Shown in pieces: positions 34,114 to 43,004 of a stretch of 64,000 nt of DNA (the first letter of the stretch is position 1; each line of letters begins with the position of its first letter). The notes below the pieces were generated by a model. The model ran no database searches, was not told the origin of the DNA, and was given only the letters and a program-made list of their open reading frames with translations. A program made the position numbers and the translations under genes. Origin of the DNA: CBDFHV01 sp965247705 (GTDB lineage: Bacteria; Pseudomonadota; Alphaproteobacteria; Rhodospirillales; CAMCUA01); contig CBDFHV010000085.1 in assembly GCA_965247705.1 (NCBI GenBank), positions 186,001 through 250,000 on the forward strand, in the 5' to 3' direction.

Positions 34114-34234
34114 GGTCGCCAGACGTTGCACGGCCAATCACTTCATGCTGTGGGATGCGGTCTGCGGGGAGAAAAGCATTCCGGCAGCCCCGCCGAGGCA
34201 GGACTGCCGGAATCAACGTCGGCGCCGTATGGAC

Positions 34235-35329
34235 TCAGGCCACCTTCACCTCGTTCCACAACGTGTTGATGCGTTGCGGATTGGCGGCCTGGTTCCAAAA
34301 CACCATGCTGTCCAAAAGCTTCGGGTCTTCCAACATGAGGATCTTGCGCCGCTCTTCCGGCAGCGCATCCATGATCTGCATGTTGGCGACCGGATAGCGG
34401 GTGGCGAGGGCATTCTGGTAGACCTCCCCGGTCAAGTAGTCCAGGAACTCATAGGCCGCGTCCTTGTTCTTGCTCGTCTTGACGATGCAGCTGCTGGTGC
34501 ACCAGCCTTGGGCGCCTTCCTTGGGGGCGATCATGCGGAAGGGCAGGCCTTCCTTGCGGACCGTCTCGAGGATCGACAGGCGGCCGAGGCTGAGCCAGAT
34601 CTCGCCACCGGCCATCAGACGGCCGCCTTCGGCCGCGGTGCTCCAGTACTTGGCGACCACATCCTTCTGCTCGATGAGCTTCGCCTTGATGGCGTCGTAC
34701 TGCTGGTCGGTAAAGTCGATGGGGTTCTTCTTCAAGCCATCGGTGAATCCCAACACCTGGGCCCCCACCAGCACCATCTCGTAACCGTAGTCGATGGCAC
34801 CGATCCGACCCTTGTATTCCTTGTCCCACAGCGCCAGCCAGGAATCCTGCGGTTTCACCTTGTCGGTCCGATACATCAGGCCTTCGGGGCCCCACAAGGT
34901 TGGCACGCCAATCACCTTGCCCGGCATGCCGGTCTGAATGAAACTGCCGGTCTTGAACGCGGGATAGACGGCGCCCCAATGCTTCAGCCGGCTGACGTCC
35001 ACGGGTTCGAGCAAGCCGTCGGCGAACAGCTGCTGGGTGCTGCTGCTCGGCACGTTGACGACGTCCATGTCGGAACCGCCGGTGGCCTTCAGCTTGCCGA
35101 CCATTTGATCGACGGTGCCGAAGTTCTGAAGCCGAAGCTCGATTCCCGATTGCTTCGGAAACTCCCCGGTCAGCTTGCGATCGGTCAGGGTCGCGTAGGA
35201 GAAAAATGTGACATGGCCTTTGCTCTGGGCCCGCGCCGGCGGCAACACCAGCATCGTCGAAGCCGCCGCCGTAGCGCCCAGGAATTGACGCCGACCCAGC
35301 CTGCGCCCTGCCTGATCTCGATTGGTCAT
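34235..35329 (-). CDS. Spermidine/putrescine-type solute-binding protein (PotD family), Tat-exported
   Basis: 364 residues. The twin-arginine signal RRQFLGATAAASTM suggests export of a folded protein by Tat, with cleavage near ARAQ. The mature part has VTFFSYATLTDRKLTGEFPK, SDMDVVNVPSSSTQQLFADG, and PEGLMYRTDKVKPQDSWLAL, as in PotD/SBP family 8 proteins. First gene of the five-subunit/enzyme minus-strand operon. The ligand may be a polyamine-like or peptide-like amide; the flanking amidohydrolases favour the latter (inference). Confidence 0.9.
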   Translation of the reverse strand: MTNRDQAGRRLGRRQFLGATAAASTMLVLPPARAQSKGHVTFFSYATLTDRKLTGEFPKQSGIELRLQNFGTVDQMVGKLKATGGSDMDVVNVPSSSTQQLFADGLLEPVDVSRLKHWGAVYPAFKTGSFIQTGMPGKVIGVPTLWGPEGLMYRTDKVKPQDSWLALWDKEYKGRIGAIDYGYEMVLVGAQVLGFTDGLKKNPIDFTDQQYDAIKAKLIEQKDVVAKYWSTAAEGGRLMAGGEIWLSLGRLSILETVRKEGLPFRMIAPKEGAQGWCTSSCIVKTSKNKDAAYEFLDYLTGEVYQNALATRYPVANMQIMDALPEERRKILMLEDPKLLDSMVFWNQAANPQRINTLWNEVKVA

Positions 35330-35475
35330 GTGGAGGCCTCCCCTTCCAAGTGTTGCGGAAGCACCAAGCTAGTGGAGATCGACGATCCCAGCAACAGGGC
35401 GCCGGTCGGTTCCCGGGGGTGCCACCGTCCTGGTGGCCGCCCTCCTATTCCCGCGCAGAGTGAGGAAAGCAAACC

Positions 35476-36513
35476 ATGAAATGGCAAAGAACGATCACCG
35501 TGGTGGATGCCCACGCCGAGGGCGAGGTCGGCCGGGTCGTCGTCGGCGGTGTGCTGCCGCCCCCGGGTCGGACGATGTTCGACAAAATGCGTCACCTGGA
35601 GACCGAGGCGGACTGGTTGCGCCAGTTCCTGCTCAGCGAACCCCGCGGCGGCGGAATCTGGTGCGCCAACCTGGTCGTGCCGCCGACCGTGCCGGAAGCC
35701 GACGTGGGCTTCATCATCATGTTGGTCAACGGATACGCGCCCATGTCGGGCTCCAACACCATCTGCACCGCCACGGTGCTGCTGGAGACCGGAATGGTTC
35801 CCATGATCGAGCCCGAGACCCGGTTCGTTCTCGAGGCGCCGGGCGGCCTCGTGAGAGTCCGGGCGCGGTGTCGCGACGGCCGCTGCGAACGGATCGAGTT
35901 CACCAACGTGCCCTGTTTCGTGTTCCACCTCGATCACCCGCTCGAGGTGGAAGGGGTGGGCACGATCCCAGTCGACGTTGCCTACGGCGGCGTGGTGTTT
36001 GCCTTCGCCAACGCCCACGCCCTCGGCTTCGCCATCAAGCCCGACGAGGCGCGGGACCTGGCCGCCATGGGCGAGCGCATCATCGCCGCCGCGGCCGAGC
36101 AGATCGAGGCCGTGCACCCCGAGAACCCGAAAATCCACACCGTCTCCATGGCGGCCATCGCCGCTCCCATTGTCGACGCCGGGTACGGGCGCAAGCGGGG
36201 CCGCAACGCGATCGTTCCCCGGCCGCCGCCCTATCACATTGACCGCTGTCCCACCGGCACGGCGACCTCGGCGCGGCTCGCCATCATGCACGCCCGCGGC
36301 CAGATCAAGCCCGGCGAGACGTTCGAGAACCGCTCGATCATCGATTCCCGCTTCGAAGCCGAGATCGTCGGCATCACCGAGGTGGGCGGTATCCCCGCGG
36401 TCACGACGACCGTCGCCGGGCGCGGTTGGATCACCGGCATCCATCAGTACGGCCTCGACCCCACGGATCCGTACCCCGACGGGTTTCGCCTCGACGAGGG
36501 CGCGCTCCGTTGA
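35476..36513 (+). CDS. Proline racemase-family protein lacking both catalytic cysteines
   Basis: 345 residues with the proline racemase/hydroxyproline epimerase fold. It starts ITVVDAHAEGEVGRVVVGGV. The usual MCGH motif with the first catalytic Cys reads APMSGSNTICT (Ser91), and the usual DRSPCGTGT with the second reads DRCPTGTAT (Thr260). In this family Cys/Cys gives racemases or epimerases and Cys/Thr gives trans-3-hydroxyproline dehydratases; a Ser/Thr pair is unusual. A Cys lies two residues before Thr260. GAGGAAAG precedes the ATG. Divergent from the PotD-type operon. It could be a dehydratase-like enzyme of unknown substrate. Confidence 0.85.
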   Translation: MKWQRTITVVDAHAEGEVGRVVVGGVLPPPGRTMFDKMRHLETEADWLRQFLLSEPRGGGIWCANLVVPPTVPEADVGFIIMLVNGYAPMSGSNTICTATVLLETGMVPMIEPETRFVLEAPGGLVRVRARCRDGRCERIEFTNVPCFVFHLDHPLEVEGVGTIPVDVAYGGVVFAFANAHALGFAIKPDEARDLAAMGERIIAAAAEQIEAVHPENPKIHTVSMAAIAAPIVDAGYGRKRGRNAIVPRPPPYHIDRCPTGTATSARLAIMHARGQIKPGETFENRSIIDSRFEAEIVGITEVGGIPAVTTTVAGRGWITGIHQYGLDPTDPYPDGFRLDEGALR

Positions 36514-36723
36514 GAACGTGGAGGATACCAGTGGACCGGTCGATACTAATGGCTATATCGAGGGATGACCGATGGCTATACTGATCGTTGAGAAGAATAT
36601 CCGCAACGGCAGGTCAGGCTGGTATCGGCTGTGGGCGAGGTGTGGCGCGCAGCTGCCGAAAGGTTGGGTTTGCACGTGCGGAACAGACACGGCATCACGA
36701 CGTAACAATTGGGAGGATGACTT

Positions 36724-38286
36724 ATGAAACGATTGCTCGCCGGCCTCGTATCCGGCGTTGTCGCGGCCACCCTGTGGGGCGCGGCCTCGGCGGACGACCT
36801 CACCATGGTGGTCAAGACGGAAACCAGCTCCATCGACCCCCATTGGCAGACGTTGATCGTCAACATCCAGATCGACCGCCACTTCTTCGACCACTTGGTC
36901 GAATTCGGCAACAACATGGAGATAGAGGCTGGACTCGCGACGTCGTGGAAGGCGGTCAACGATAAGACGTGGGAGTTCAAATTGCGCGAAGGCGTCAAGT
37001 GGCACGACGGTTCGCCGTTCACCGCCGATGATGTCGTCTTTACTTGGGACCGCATGCAGAATGTACCGAACGCCCCCAATCCGTTTGGCCAATATGTCCG
37101 CGGCAAGAAGATCGAAAAGGTCGATGACCACACCATCCGCGTGTCGACGGAGGCACCGTACCCGTTGATGCTGACGGACGTGGCGCAGTTCGCGATCGTC
37201 TCCAAGAAAAACGGCGAGGGCGCGTCGACCGCCGATTACAACTCCGGCAAGGCGACCATCGGCACCGGGCCGTACAAGTTCGTCGAATACGTGCCCGGCG
37301 ATCGGATCGTGATGGAAGCCAACGCCGATTACTGGCGCGGCAAGCCGAAGTGGGACAAAGTGACCATCAAGCCCATCAAGGCAGGCCCGGCCCGGGTCGC
37401 GGCGCTCAGGGCAGGCGACGTGGACCTCATCGACTTCGTGCCGCCGGCCGATATCAATACGTTGAAGAAGGATTCCAAAGTCGCCGTGTGGCAAGGCCCG
37501 TCCAATCGTCCGGTCTTCTTGCACCTGGACAGCAATCGGGACCTGTCGCCCAGCATCATGGACAATGACGGCAAGCCCATGTGGCCGAATCCGACGCGCG
37601 ACTGGCGGGTGAGAAAGGCGATCTCCCTGGCGGTCAACCAGGAAGCCATCGTCGACAAGGTGATGGAGGGCAACGCCATCCTCGCCACGCAGTTGGTGCC
37701 GCCAGGGTTCTTTGGCTACAACGAAGACCTGAAGCCCGGCGAGCACGATGTGGCACGGGCCAAGAAACTGTTGGCGGAGGCCGGCTACGCGGACGGGTTC
37801 CAGGTCACCCTCAATGGCACCCATGACCGCTACATCAACGACAAGCAGATCGTCGAGGCGGTGGCGCAGATGGTGTCGCAGATCGGCATCAAGGTGAAGG
37901 TCCGGACCCACCCGGTCGCCACCTATTACACCACCGCCAACACGCGGGCGTTCAGCTTCTGGCTGGGCTCGCACAGCGTCGCCACCGGCGAGCCCTCGGC
38001 CCAGCTCAACCATCTCATCCATACGACCTGGCCGGGCACGCCGTACTGCTGCACGCCGCGCGGCTACTCCAACCCGCGGGTGGACGATCTGATCGAAAAG
38101 GGCATGGTGACCGTCGTCGACGCCGAGCGTGAAAAACTGTTCAAGGAAGCGATCGGTATCGCCGTCCGGGATATCGCCATCATCCCGCTGCATTATCAAC
38201 TTAATACCTGGGCCAGCCGCCCGGGCATCAAGTACACCACGCGAATCGACGAAATGACGCTGGCGAAAAACGTGTCGAAGAACTAG
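36724..38286 (+). CDS. Oligopeptide/dipeptide-type solute-binding protein (SBP family 5)
   Basis: 520 residues with a signal peptide (MKRLLAGLVSGVVAATLWG, cleavage after ASA). Mature motifs are IDPHWQTLIVNIQIDRHFFD, KLREGVKWHDGSPFTADDVV, STADYNSGKATIGTGPYKFV and RKAISLAVNQEAIVDKVM. GGGAGG lies eight bases ahead of the ATG. It is followed, after a 299-base gap with three hairpins, by the two matching permeases. Confidence 0.92.
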   Translation: MKRLLAGLVSGVVAATLWGAASADDLTMVVKTETSSIDPHWQTLIVNIQIDRHFFDHLVEFGNNMEIEAGLATSWKAVNDKTWEFKLREGVKWHDGSPFTADDVVFTWDRMQNVPNAPNPFGQYVRGKKIEKVDDHTIRVSTEAPYPLMLTDVAQFAIVSKKNGEGASTADYNSGKATIGTGPYKFVEYVPGDRIVMEANADYWRGKPKWDKVTIKPIKAGPARVAALRAGDVDLIDFVPPADINTLKKDSKVAVWQGPSNRPVFLHLDSNRDLSPSIMDNDGKPMWPNPTRDWRVRKAISLAVNQEAIVDKVMEGNAILATQLVPPGFFGYNEDLKPGEHDVARAKKLLAEAGYADGFQVTLNGTHDRYINDKQIVEAVAQMVSQIGIKVKVRTHPVATYYTTANTRAFSFWLGSHSVATGEPSAQLNHLIHTTWPGTPYCCTPRGYSNPRVDDLIEKGMVTVVDAEREKLFKEAIGIAVRDIAIIPLHYQLNTWASRPGIKYTTRIDEMTLAKNVSKN

Positions 38287-38585
38287 TCGCCGACGTCGCC
38301 GGTGATTGCGGGCAGCCTTTTCGAGCATAGGCTGCCCGTCGTCGTCCCTGCGGTAGCAAGGGGCTTTGGGAGAACGGTTTGATACGGAGCCCGTATGAAC
38401 CCGTTCTCCTGGGGCAACTGAGTTGAGGTCATTCTGACGACCGCCGCCACCTTCCCGTCACCTCCGCGCAGGCGGGGGTCCATGGGACCGCCGGACGTGG
38501 ACCCCCATCTGCGCGGGGGCGACGGATGGGTTGTGACGGCTGCCGGCCCGTCACGGCATTCAAGACTCATTCAAGCGAAACTCGA
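38287..38585. other. Intergenic region with three strong hairpins between binding protein and permease genes
   Basis: Three inverted repeats occupy almost the whole gap. One is a 10-bp perfect stem CGGGCAGCCT/AGGCTGCCCG (38309-38338, 10-base loop). The second is a 19-bp stem with two mismatches and a 3-base loop (38369-38409). The third is a 30-bp imperfect inverted repeat (38455-38525). They are well placed to block 3' decay or attenuate read-through, so that binding protein is made in excess over permeases. None has a T-run. Confidence 0.55.
38455..38525. repeat. Intergenic inverted repeat (CCGTC..CCGCGCAG..GGGGTCCA type)
   Basis: Arms 38455-38484 and 38496-38525 are imperfect inverted copies, with GCGGGGGTCCATG in one arm. 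This resembles a dispersed repeat widespread in alphaproteobacterial intergenic DNA and looks like a relative of the one at 60600. Confidence 0.5.
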
Positions 38586-39563
38586 ATGAGCGTCTTCATT
38601 GTCCGGCGCCTGCTGCAAAGCGTCGTGGTGGTTCTCATCATGACGCTGATTGTTTTTTTCGGCGTCATGGTCATCGGCAACCCGGTCGACATCCTCGTCG
38701 GCCAGGACTGTGACGGCCCGTGCCGCGAGATGATGGTCCGCGCCCTGGGCATGCACCTGCCCTTGCACGAACAGTATTTCCTCTTCCTCAAGAACGCGCT
38801 AAAGGGCGAACTCGGCAATTCGTTCAAGGCTGGCATTCCGGCCATCCACCTGATCATTCAGCGGTTGCCGGCGACCATGGAACTGGCCTTCTGCGCAATG
38901 TTCATCGCCATATTCCTGGGCATTCCCCTGGGCATGTGGGCCGGACTGAAGCCTAAATCGGCGAGCGGCCGGCTGATCATGAGCGGCTCCATCCTGGGCT
39001 TCAGCCTGCCCTCGTTCTGGGTCGGCATCATGATGATGCTGATCTTCGCGGTGCAGCTGGACTGGCTGCCCGCCACCGGCCGCGGCCAAACCGAGTTGGT
39101 GTTCGGCGTGCCGGTCAGCATTGTCACCTGGGATGGCCTGTCGCACCTGGTGCTGCCGGCTTTCAACCTGGCGCTTTTCAAGCTGTCCCTGGTTATCCGC
39201 CTGACCCGCGCCGGCATGCGCGAGGCTCTGTACCAGGACTACGTCCGCTTTGCCTACGCCAAGGGGCTGACCACCCGGCGGGTGATCCTGGTCCATGTGA
39301 TGAAGAACATCTTGATTCCGGTAGTCACCGTGCTGGGTTTGGAACTGGGCAACGTCATCGCCTTTTCGGTGGTGACCGAGACGGTCTTCGCCTGGCCTGG
39401 CGCCGGCAAGCTGTTGATCGATTCCATTGACGTCTTGGACCGGCCGGTGGTGGTCGCCTACCTGATGATCACGGTGTTCATGTTCATCCTCATCAACCTG
39501 GCTGTCGATATCATCTATTCGCTACTCGACCCCCGGGTGCGTCTGTCGGATGCCCGGCCATGA
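38586..39563 (+). CDS. ABC transporter permease, DppB/OppB-like
   Basis: 325 residues beginning MSVFIVRRLLQSVVVVLIMT. DppB-type motifs include the first periplasmic loop with DILVGQDCDGPC, LGLELGNVIAFSVVTETVFA, WPGAGKLLIDSI and the EAA-like segment YQDYVRFAYAKGLTTRRVIL. The ATG at 38586 is chosen because the conserved N-terminus starts there; its ribosome site is weak. The stop overlaps the next start by 4 bases. Confidence 0.9.
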   Translation: MSVFIVRRLLQSVVVVLIMTLIVFFGVMVIGNPVDILVGQDCDGPCREMMVRALGMHLPLHEQYFLFLKNALKGELGNSFKAGIPAIHLIIQRLPATMELAFCAMFIAIFLGIPLGMWAGLKPKSASGRLIMSGSILGFSLPSFWVGIMMMLIFAVQLDWLPATGRGQTELVFGVPVSIVTWDGLSHLVLPAFNLALFKLSLVIRLTRAGMREALYQDYVRFAYAKGLTTRRVILVHVMKNILIPVVTVLGLELGNVIAFSVVTETVFAWPGAGKLLIDSIDVLDRPVVVAYLMITVFMFILINLAVDIIYSLLDPRVRLSDARP

Positions 39564-40480
39564 CGATCACCGTCGAACCGATCATCGAGCCGGCGGCGGC
39601 CAAGCAGAAGACTCCGTGGCAGCGTTTCGTCACCGATTTTGTGGAGAACCGGGTGGCGGTGGCGGCGCTGATCGTGCTGATCATCATTCTTTCCGCGGCC
39701 CTTCTGGCGCCCGTGATATCGCCGCAGAACCCCTACGATCTTACAGGCCTCAACATCCTTGATGCCCGCGAGCCGCCGGGGAAAACATCCATGTCCGGCG
39801 AGTTGCACTTCGTGCTCGGTTCCGACAGCCAGGGACGGGACATGTTCAGCGCCATTCTCTACGGCCTGCGCATCAGCCTGGGAGTCGGCGTCAGCAGCGG
39901 ACTGATCGCCGCCAGCATCGGCATGTGCGTCGGCTTGATGGCCGGCTACATCGGCGGGCGGTTCGACACGATCATCATGCGGATCGTCGATCTGCAGCTC
40001 AGCTTCCCGTCGATCCTGGTGGCGCTGATGCTGCTGGCGGTCCTCGGCCAGGGAGTCGACAAGATCATCATCGCCCTGGTGATCGTCCAGTGGGCCTATT
40101 ACACCCGCACCGTGCGCGCCAGCGCCATGGTCGAACGGCGCCGCGAGTACATGGAGGCCGGTCGCTGCCTGGCCCTGAGCCGGCTGCGCATCGTCTTCCG
40201 CCACCTGCTGCCCAACTGCTTGCCGCCACTGATCGTGGTCGCCACCGTTCAGACGGCCCATGCCATCTCGCTGGAGGCGACCTTGTCGTTTCTCGGCCTC
40301 GGCCTGCCGCCCACCGAGCCCTCCCTGGGGCTGCTCATCGCCAACGGGTTCGACTACATCATGAGCGGACGCTACTGGATCAGCACCTTCCCCGGTATCG
40401 CCCTTCTGCTCGCCGTCGGCTCCATCAACCTTGTCGGCGATCAGTTGCGCGACGTCCTCAATCCCCGGCTCGAACGATGA
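39560..40480 (+). CDS. ABC transporter permease, DppC/OppC-like
   Basis: 306 residues: a cytoplasmic N-terminal segment, first membrane helix near residues 32-55, then the LGSDSQGRDMFSAILYGLRI motif and EAA loop RREYMEAGRCLALSRLRIVF. SLEATLSFLGLGLPPTEPSL is the classical DppC C-terminal motif. Start and stop both overlap neighbours as ATGA, so it is coupled to the DppB-like permease and to an ATPase gene of a different transporter class. Confidence 0.92.
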   Translation: MTITVEPIIEPAAAKQKTPWQRFVTDFVENRVAVAALIVLIIILSAALLAPVISPQNPYDLTGLNILDAREPPGKTSMSGELHFVLGSDSQGRDMFSAILYGLRISLGVGVSSGLIAASIGMCVGLMAGYIGGRFDTIIMRIVDLQLSFPSILVALMLLAVLGQGVDKIIIALVIVQWAYYTRTVRASAMVERRREYMEAGRCLALSRLRIVFRHLLPNCLPPLIVVATVQTAHAISLEATLSFLGLGLPPTEPSLGLLIANGFDYIMSGRYWISTFPGIALLLAVGSINLVGDQLRDVLNPRLER

Positions 40481-41223
40481 CCGCCAACGGACCGATCATC
40501 GAGATTGACAAGGTCTCCAAGTGGTTCGGGGACTTTCAGGCGCTGCGCGGCATCAGCCTGTCGGTGAACCTGGGTCAGCGCATTGTGGTGTGCGGCCCTT
40601 CCGGGTCCGGCAAGTCGACCATGATCCGCTGCATCAATCGGCTGGAAAGCCACGAAGAGGGCCAAATCATTGTCGACGGCGTCGAGCTGACCGACAACAT
40701 GAAGAATCTGCTCGCGGTGCGCCGCAACATCGGCATGGTGTTTCAGCAGTTCAACCTGTTCCCGCACTTGACCGTGCTCGAAAACCTCACCCTGTCGCCC
40801 CTGCGCGCCCGCAAGATGCCCAAGGCGGAGGCCGAACGGTTGGCGCTGCAATATCTGGAACGGGTCCATATTCCGGAACAGGCGACCAAGTACCCCAGCC
40901 AATTGTCCGGCGGCCAGCAACAGCGCGTGGCCATCGCGCGCAGCCTGTGCATGCAGCCGAAGATCATGCTCTTCGACGAGCCGACCTCGGCGTTGGATCC
41001 GGAGATGATCAAGGAAGTGCTGGACGTCATGATCGAGCTTGCCGAGGACGGCATGACCATGTTGGTGGTCACCCACGAAATGGGGTTCGCCCGCACTGTC
41101 GCCGACTCGATGGTGTTCATGGATGCGGGCGAGATCGTGGAGAGCGCGCCGCCGGACGTGTTTTTCGCCAGCCCGAAGAGCGACCGCACCAAGCAGTTCC
41201 TGGGCCAGATCCTGTCACATTGA
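40477..41223 (+). CDS. ABC transporter ATP-binding protein, polar amino acid type (GlnQ/AapP family)
   Basis: A 248-residue single-domain ATPase. IEIDKVSKWFGDFQALRGIS, Walker A GPSGSGKSTMIRCINRLE, VFQQFNLFPHLTVLENLTLS, signature LSGGQQQRVAIARSL and Walker B KIMLFDEPTSALDPEMIKEV are typical of GlnQ/AapP. It lacks the DppD/OppD C-terminal extension. Its start overlaps the DppC-like stop. The permeases it best matches (41231-43004) are encoded convergently on the other strand, only 7 bases away. It probably energises that amino-acid importer; whether it also serves the peptide-type permeases is open. Confidence 0.93.
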   Translation: MTANGPIIEIDKVSKWFGDFQALRGISLSVNLGQRIVVCGPSGSGKSTMIRCINRLESHEEGQIIVDGVELTDNMKNLLAVRRNIGMVFQQFNLFPHLTVLENLTLSPLRARKMPKAEAERLALQYLERVHIPEQATKYPSQLSGGQQQRVAIARSLCMQPKIMLFDEPTSALDPEMIKEVLDVMIELAEDGMTMLVVTHEMGFARTVADSMVFMDAGEIVESAPPDVFFASPKSDRTKQFLGQILSH

Positions 41224-41230
41224 GAGCGGG

Positions 41231-42124
41231 CTACTCCAGGTGCCGTCCCATGCGGGACTCCATCCGTCGAAACAGAAGCGCCATGCCATAGCAGATGGCG
41301 AAGTACATGATGGCCACCGTGATCCATATCTCGAACACCCGCATGGTGGAGGTTCCAACCTCGATGGCCATGAACGTCAGCTCCTGGATGGAGATCAGCG
41401 AAACAATGGACGAGTCCTTGATCAGGGTGATGAACTGATTGGCAAGGGGCGGCGCGATGCGCTGGATGGCCTGGGGCATGATTACGTAACGCATGAGCTG
41501 GTATGGGGATAATCCGACGCTGCGGCTGGCTTCCCACTGTCCCCGCGGAATGGACTGGATACCGGCACGGACGATTTCGGTCAGATAGGCGCCCTCGAAC
41601 AGGGACAGGCAGATCAATCCGGAGGCGAAATTGTCGAGCAGCTTGGGATCGCCAAACAATACCGCGATCACGCCCAGGGTGGCCGGGGAAGCGTCGTAGG
41701 CCCAGTCACGAACCCCGATGAGAGGCATGATCTGGCTGGAAATGAAAAAGTAGAAGACAAAGATGAAGACCAGCGGCGGCAGGTTGCGGATGAGTTCCAC
41801 ATAGAGGCGAGACACCATGCGCAGGAATAGGCTGTTGGCGACCCGGCACAGTCCCATCACCATCCCGATGATGGCGGCGAATATCGTTCCCCAAAACGCC
41901 AGCCGCAATGTGGTGAAGAATCCCTGGATAAGGAGATTAGAGACCCAGCGCCCGTCCTCGGCGTCCCAGCGCACCATATAGAGCGGGATCACGCTCCAGT
42001 CCCACCGATAGTGAAGCACTGTGCTCACCCGATAGGCGAGGTACCCCACCACCGCGGCGAGCGCGCCCAGGACGACCAGATCCAGCCACTTGAGGCGTCG
42101 TTTGGCGCCGGTCATCCGCGCCAT
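41231..42124 (-). CDS. Amino-acid ABC transporter permease (HisM/GltK family)
   Basis: 297 residues from ATG 42124 with GGAGAAGG upstream. The C-terminal permease core has TLRLAFWGTIFAAIIGMVMG, VELIRNLPPLVFIFVFYFF and the EAA-type EASRSVGLSPYQLMRYVIMP. An N-terminal helix and a periplasmic loop precede the core, as in AapM-type subunits. It partners with the permease upstream and with the ATPase at 40477. Confidence 0.9.
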   Translation of the reverse strand: MARMTGAKRRLKWLDLVVLGALAAVVGYLAYRVSTVLHYRWDWSVIPLYMVRWDAEDGRWVSNLLIQGFFTTLRLAFWGTIFAAIIGMVMGLCRVANSLFLRMVSRLYVELIRNLPPLVFIFVFYFFISSQIMPLIGVRDWAYDASPATLGVIAVLFGDPKLLDNFASGLICLSLFEGAYLTEIVRAGIQSIPRGQWEASRSVGLSPYQLMRYVIMPQAIQRIAPPLANQFITLIKDSSIVSLISIQELTFMAIEVGTSTMRVFEIWITVAIMYFAICYGMALLFRRMESRMGRHLE

Positions 42125-42158
42125 CAGACCTTCTCCACGGGATGTCGCCACTGATCGG

Positions 42159-43004
42159 TCACTTGAGCACCTTCACTCTGTGTTCCAGATAGGTGACGAA
42201 GACCGACAAGGTCACCGTGATGACCAGGTACATGCCGGCGACGGTGAACCAGATTTCGAAGCTCAAGAACGTATCGGAGATCACGTTGCGCCCCTGGGTG
42301 GTGAGATCGGCGACGGCGATGACGCTGACGATCGCCGAATGCTTGATCAGGTTGACGATCTGCCCGGTGAGCGGCGGCAGCATCAGGGGAATGGCCTGGG
42401 GGAGAACCACGAAGCGGAAGGTGTCTTTTCTGGTCAGGCCGATGCTGTTGCTGGCCTCCCACTGGCCCTTGTCAACCGACAGAATGCCGGCGCGGACAAT
42501 CTCGGCGACGAAGGTGCCTTCGTAGGCGGTCAGGCAGAGGACACCCGTCCAGAAACGGTCGATGCCAAGGATCGGGGAGAACACGAAGTAGAACAGATAG
42601 AGTTGCACCAACAATGGCGTGTTGCGGACGATTTCCAGGTAGCCCGTCGCCAAGGCATGGCCGACGACGGAATCGGACATGCGCAGCATGGCCGTCACCA
42701 GGCCGGTCAGGAGCGTAAATCCGATACACCATGCCCCAAGTTCGAACGTCACCCCCAGGCCGACAATCAGTTCGCCCCAAATGATTTCCCCATCCACTTC
42801 CCGGTAAAAGAACTGGGGGACTCGATACCACTGCCAATTGTATTCCAGGGACTGGGCGCCGCGCCCGACAAGCCAGAGGACGAAGCCGCCGAATATCGCG
42901 AACTGACCGATGCCGACAAGCGGCGATCGCCTTCCGAACAGGGGGCTGAGCTTGGGAGGCGGTCTCGCTGGAGACGGGGCAGCCGGCGCTTGATCCGCCC
43001 TCAA
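42159..43004 (-). CDS. Amino-acid ABC transporter permease (AapQ/GltJ family), TTG start
   Basis: 281 residues. Motifs are VTFELGAWCIGFTLLTGLVT, LEIVRNTPLLVQLYLFYFVF and EASNSIGLTRKDTFRFVVLP. The most plausible start is a TTG at 43004 that overlaps the nitrilase TGA (TTGA) and has GAAGGAG five bases upstream. A longer same-frame reading into the nitrilase gene is not supported. Located 34 bases before the second permease gene. Confidence 0.87.
   Translation of the reverse strand: MRADQAPAAPSPARPPPKLSPLFGRRSPLVGIGQFAIFGGFVLWLVGRGAQSLEYNWQWYRVPQFFYREVDGEIIWGELIVGLGVTFELGAWCIGFTLLTGLVTAMLRMSDSVVGHALATGYLEIVRNTPLLVQLYLFYFVFSPILGIDRFWTGVLCLTAYEGTFVAEIVRAGILSVDKGQWEASNSIGLTRKDTFRFVVLPQAIPLMLPPLTGQIVNLIKHSAIVSVIAVADLTTQGRNVISDTFLSFEIWFTVAGMYLVITVTLSVFVTYLEHRVKVLK

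Noticed and set aside
36553..38328. 591-codon open frame on the minus strand
   Set aside because: Antisense shadow of the family 5 binding protein at 36724-38286, which has a signal peptide and all expected motifs.
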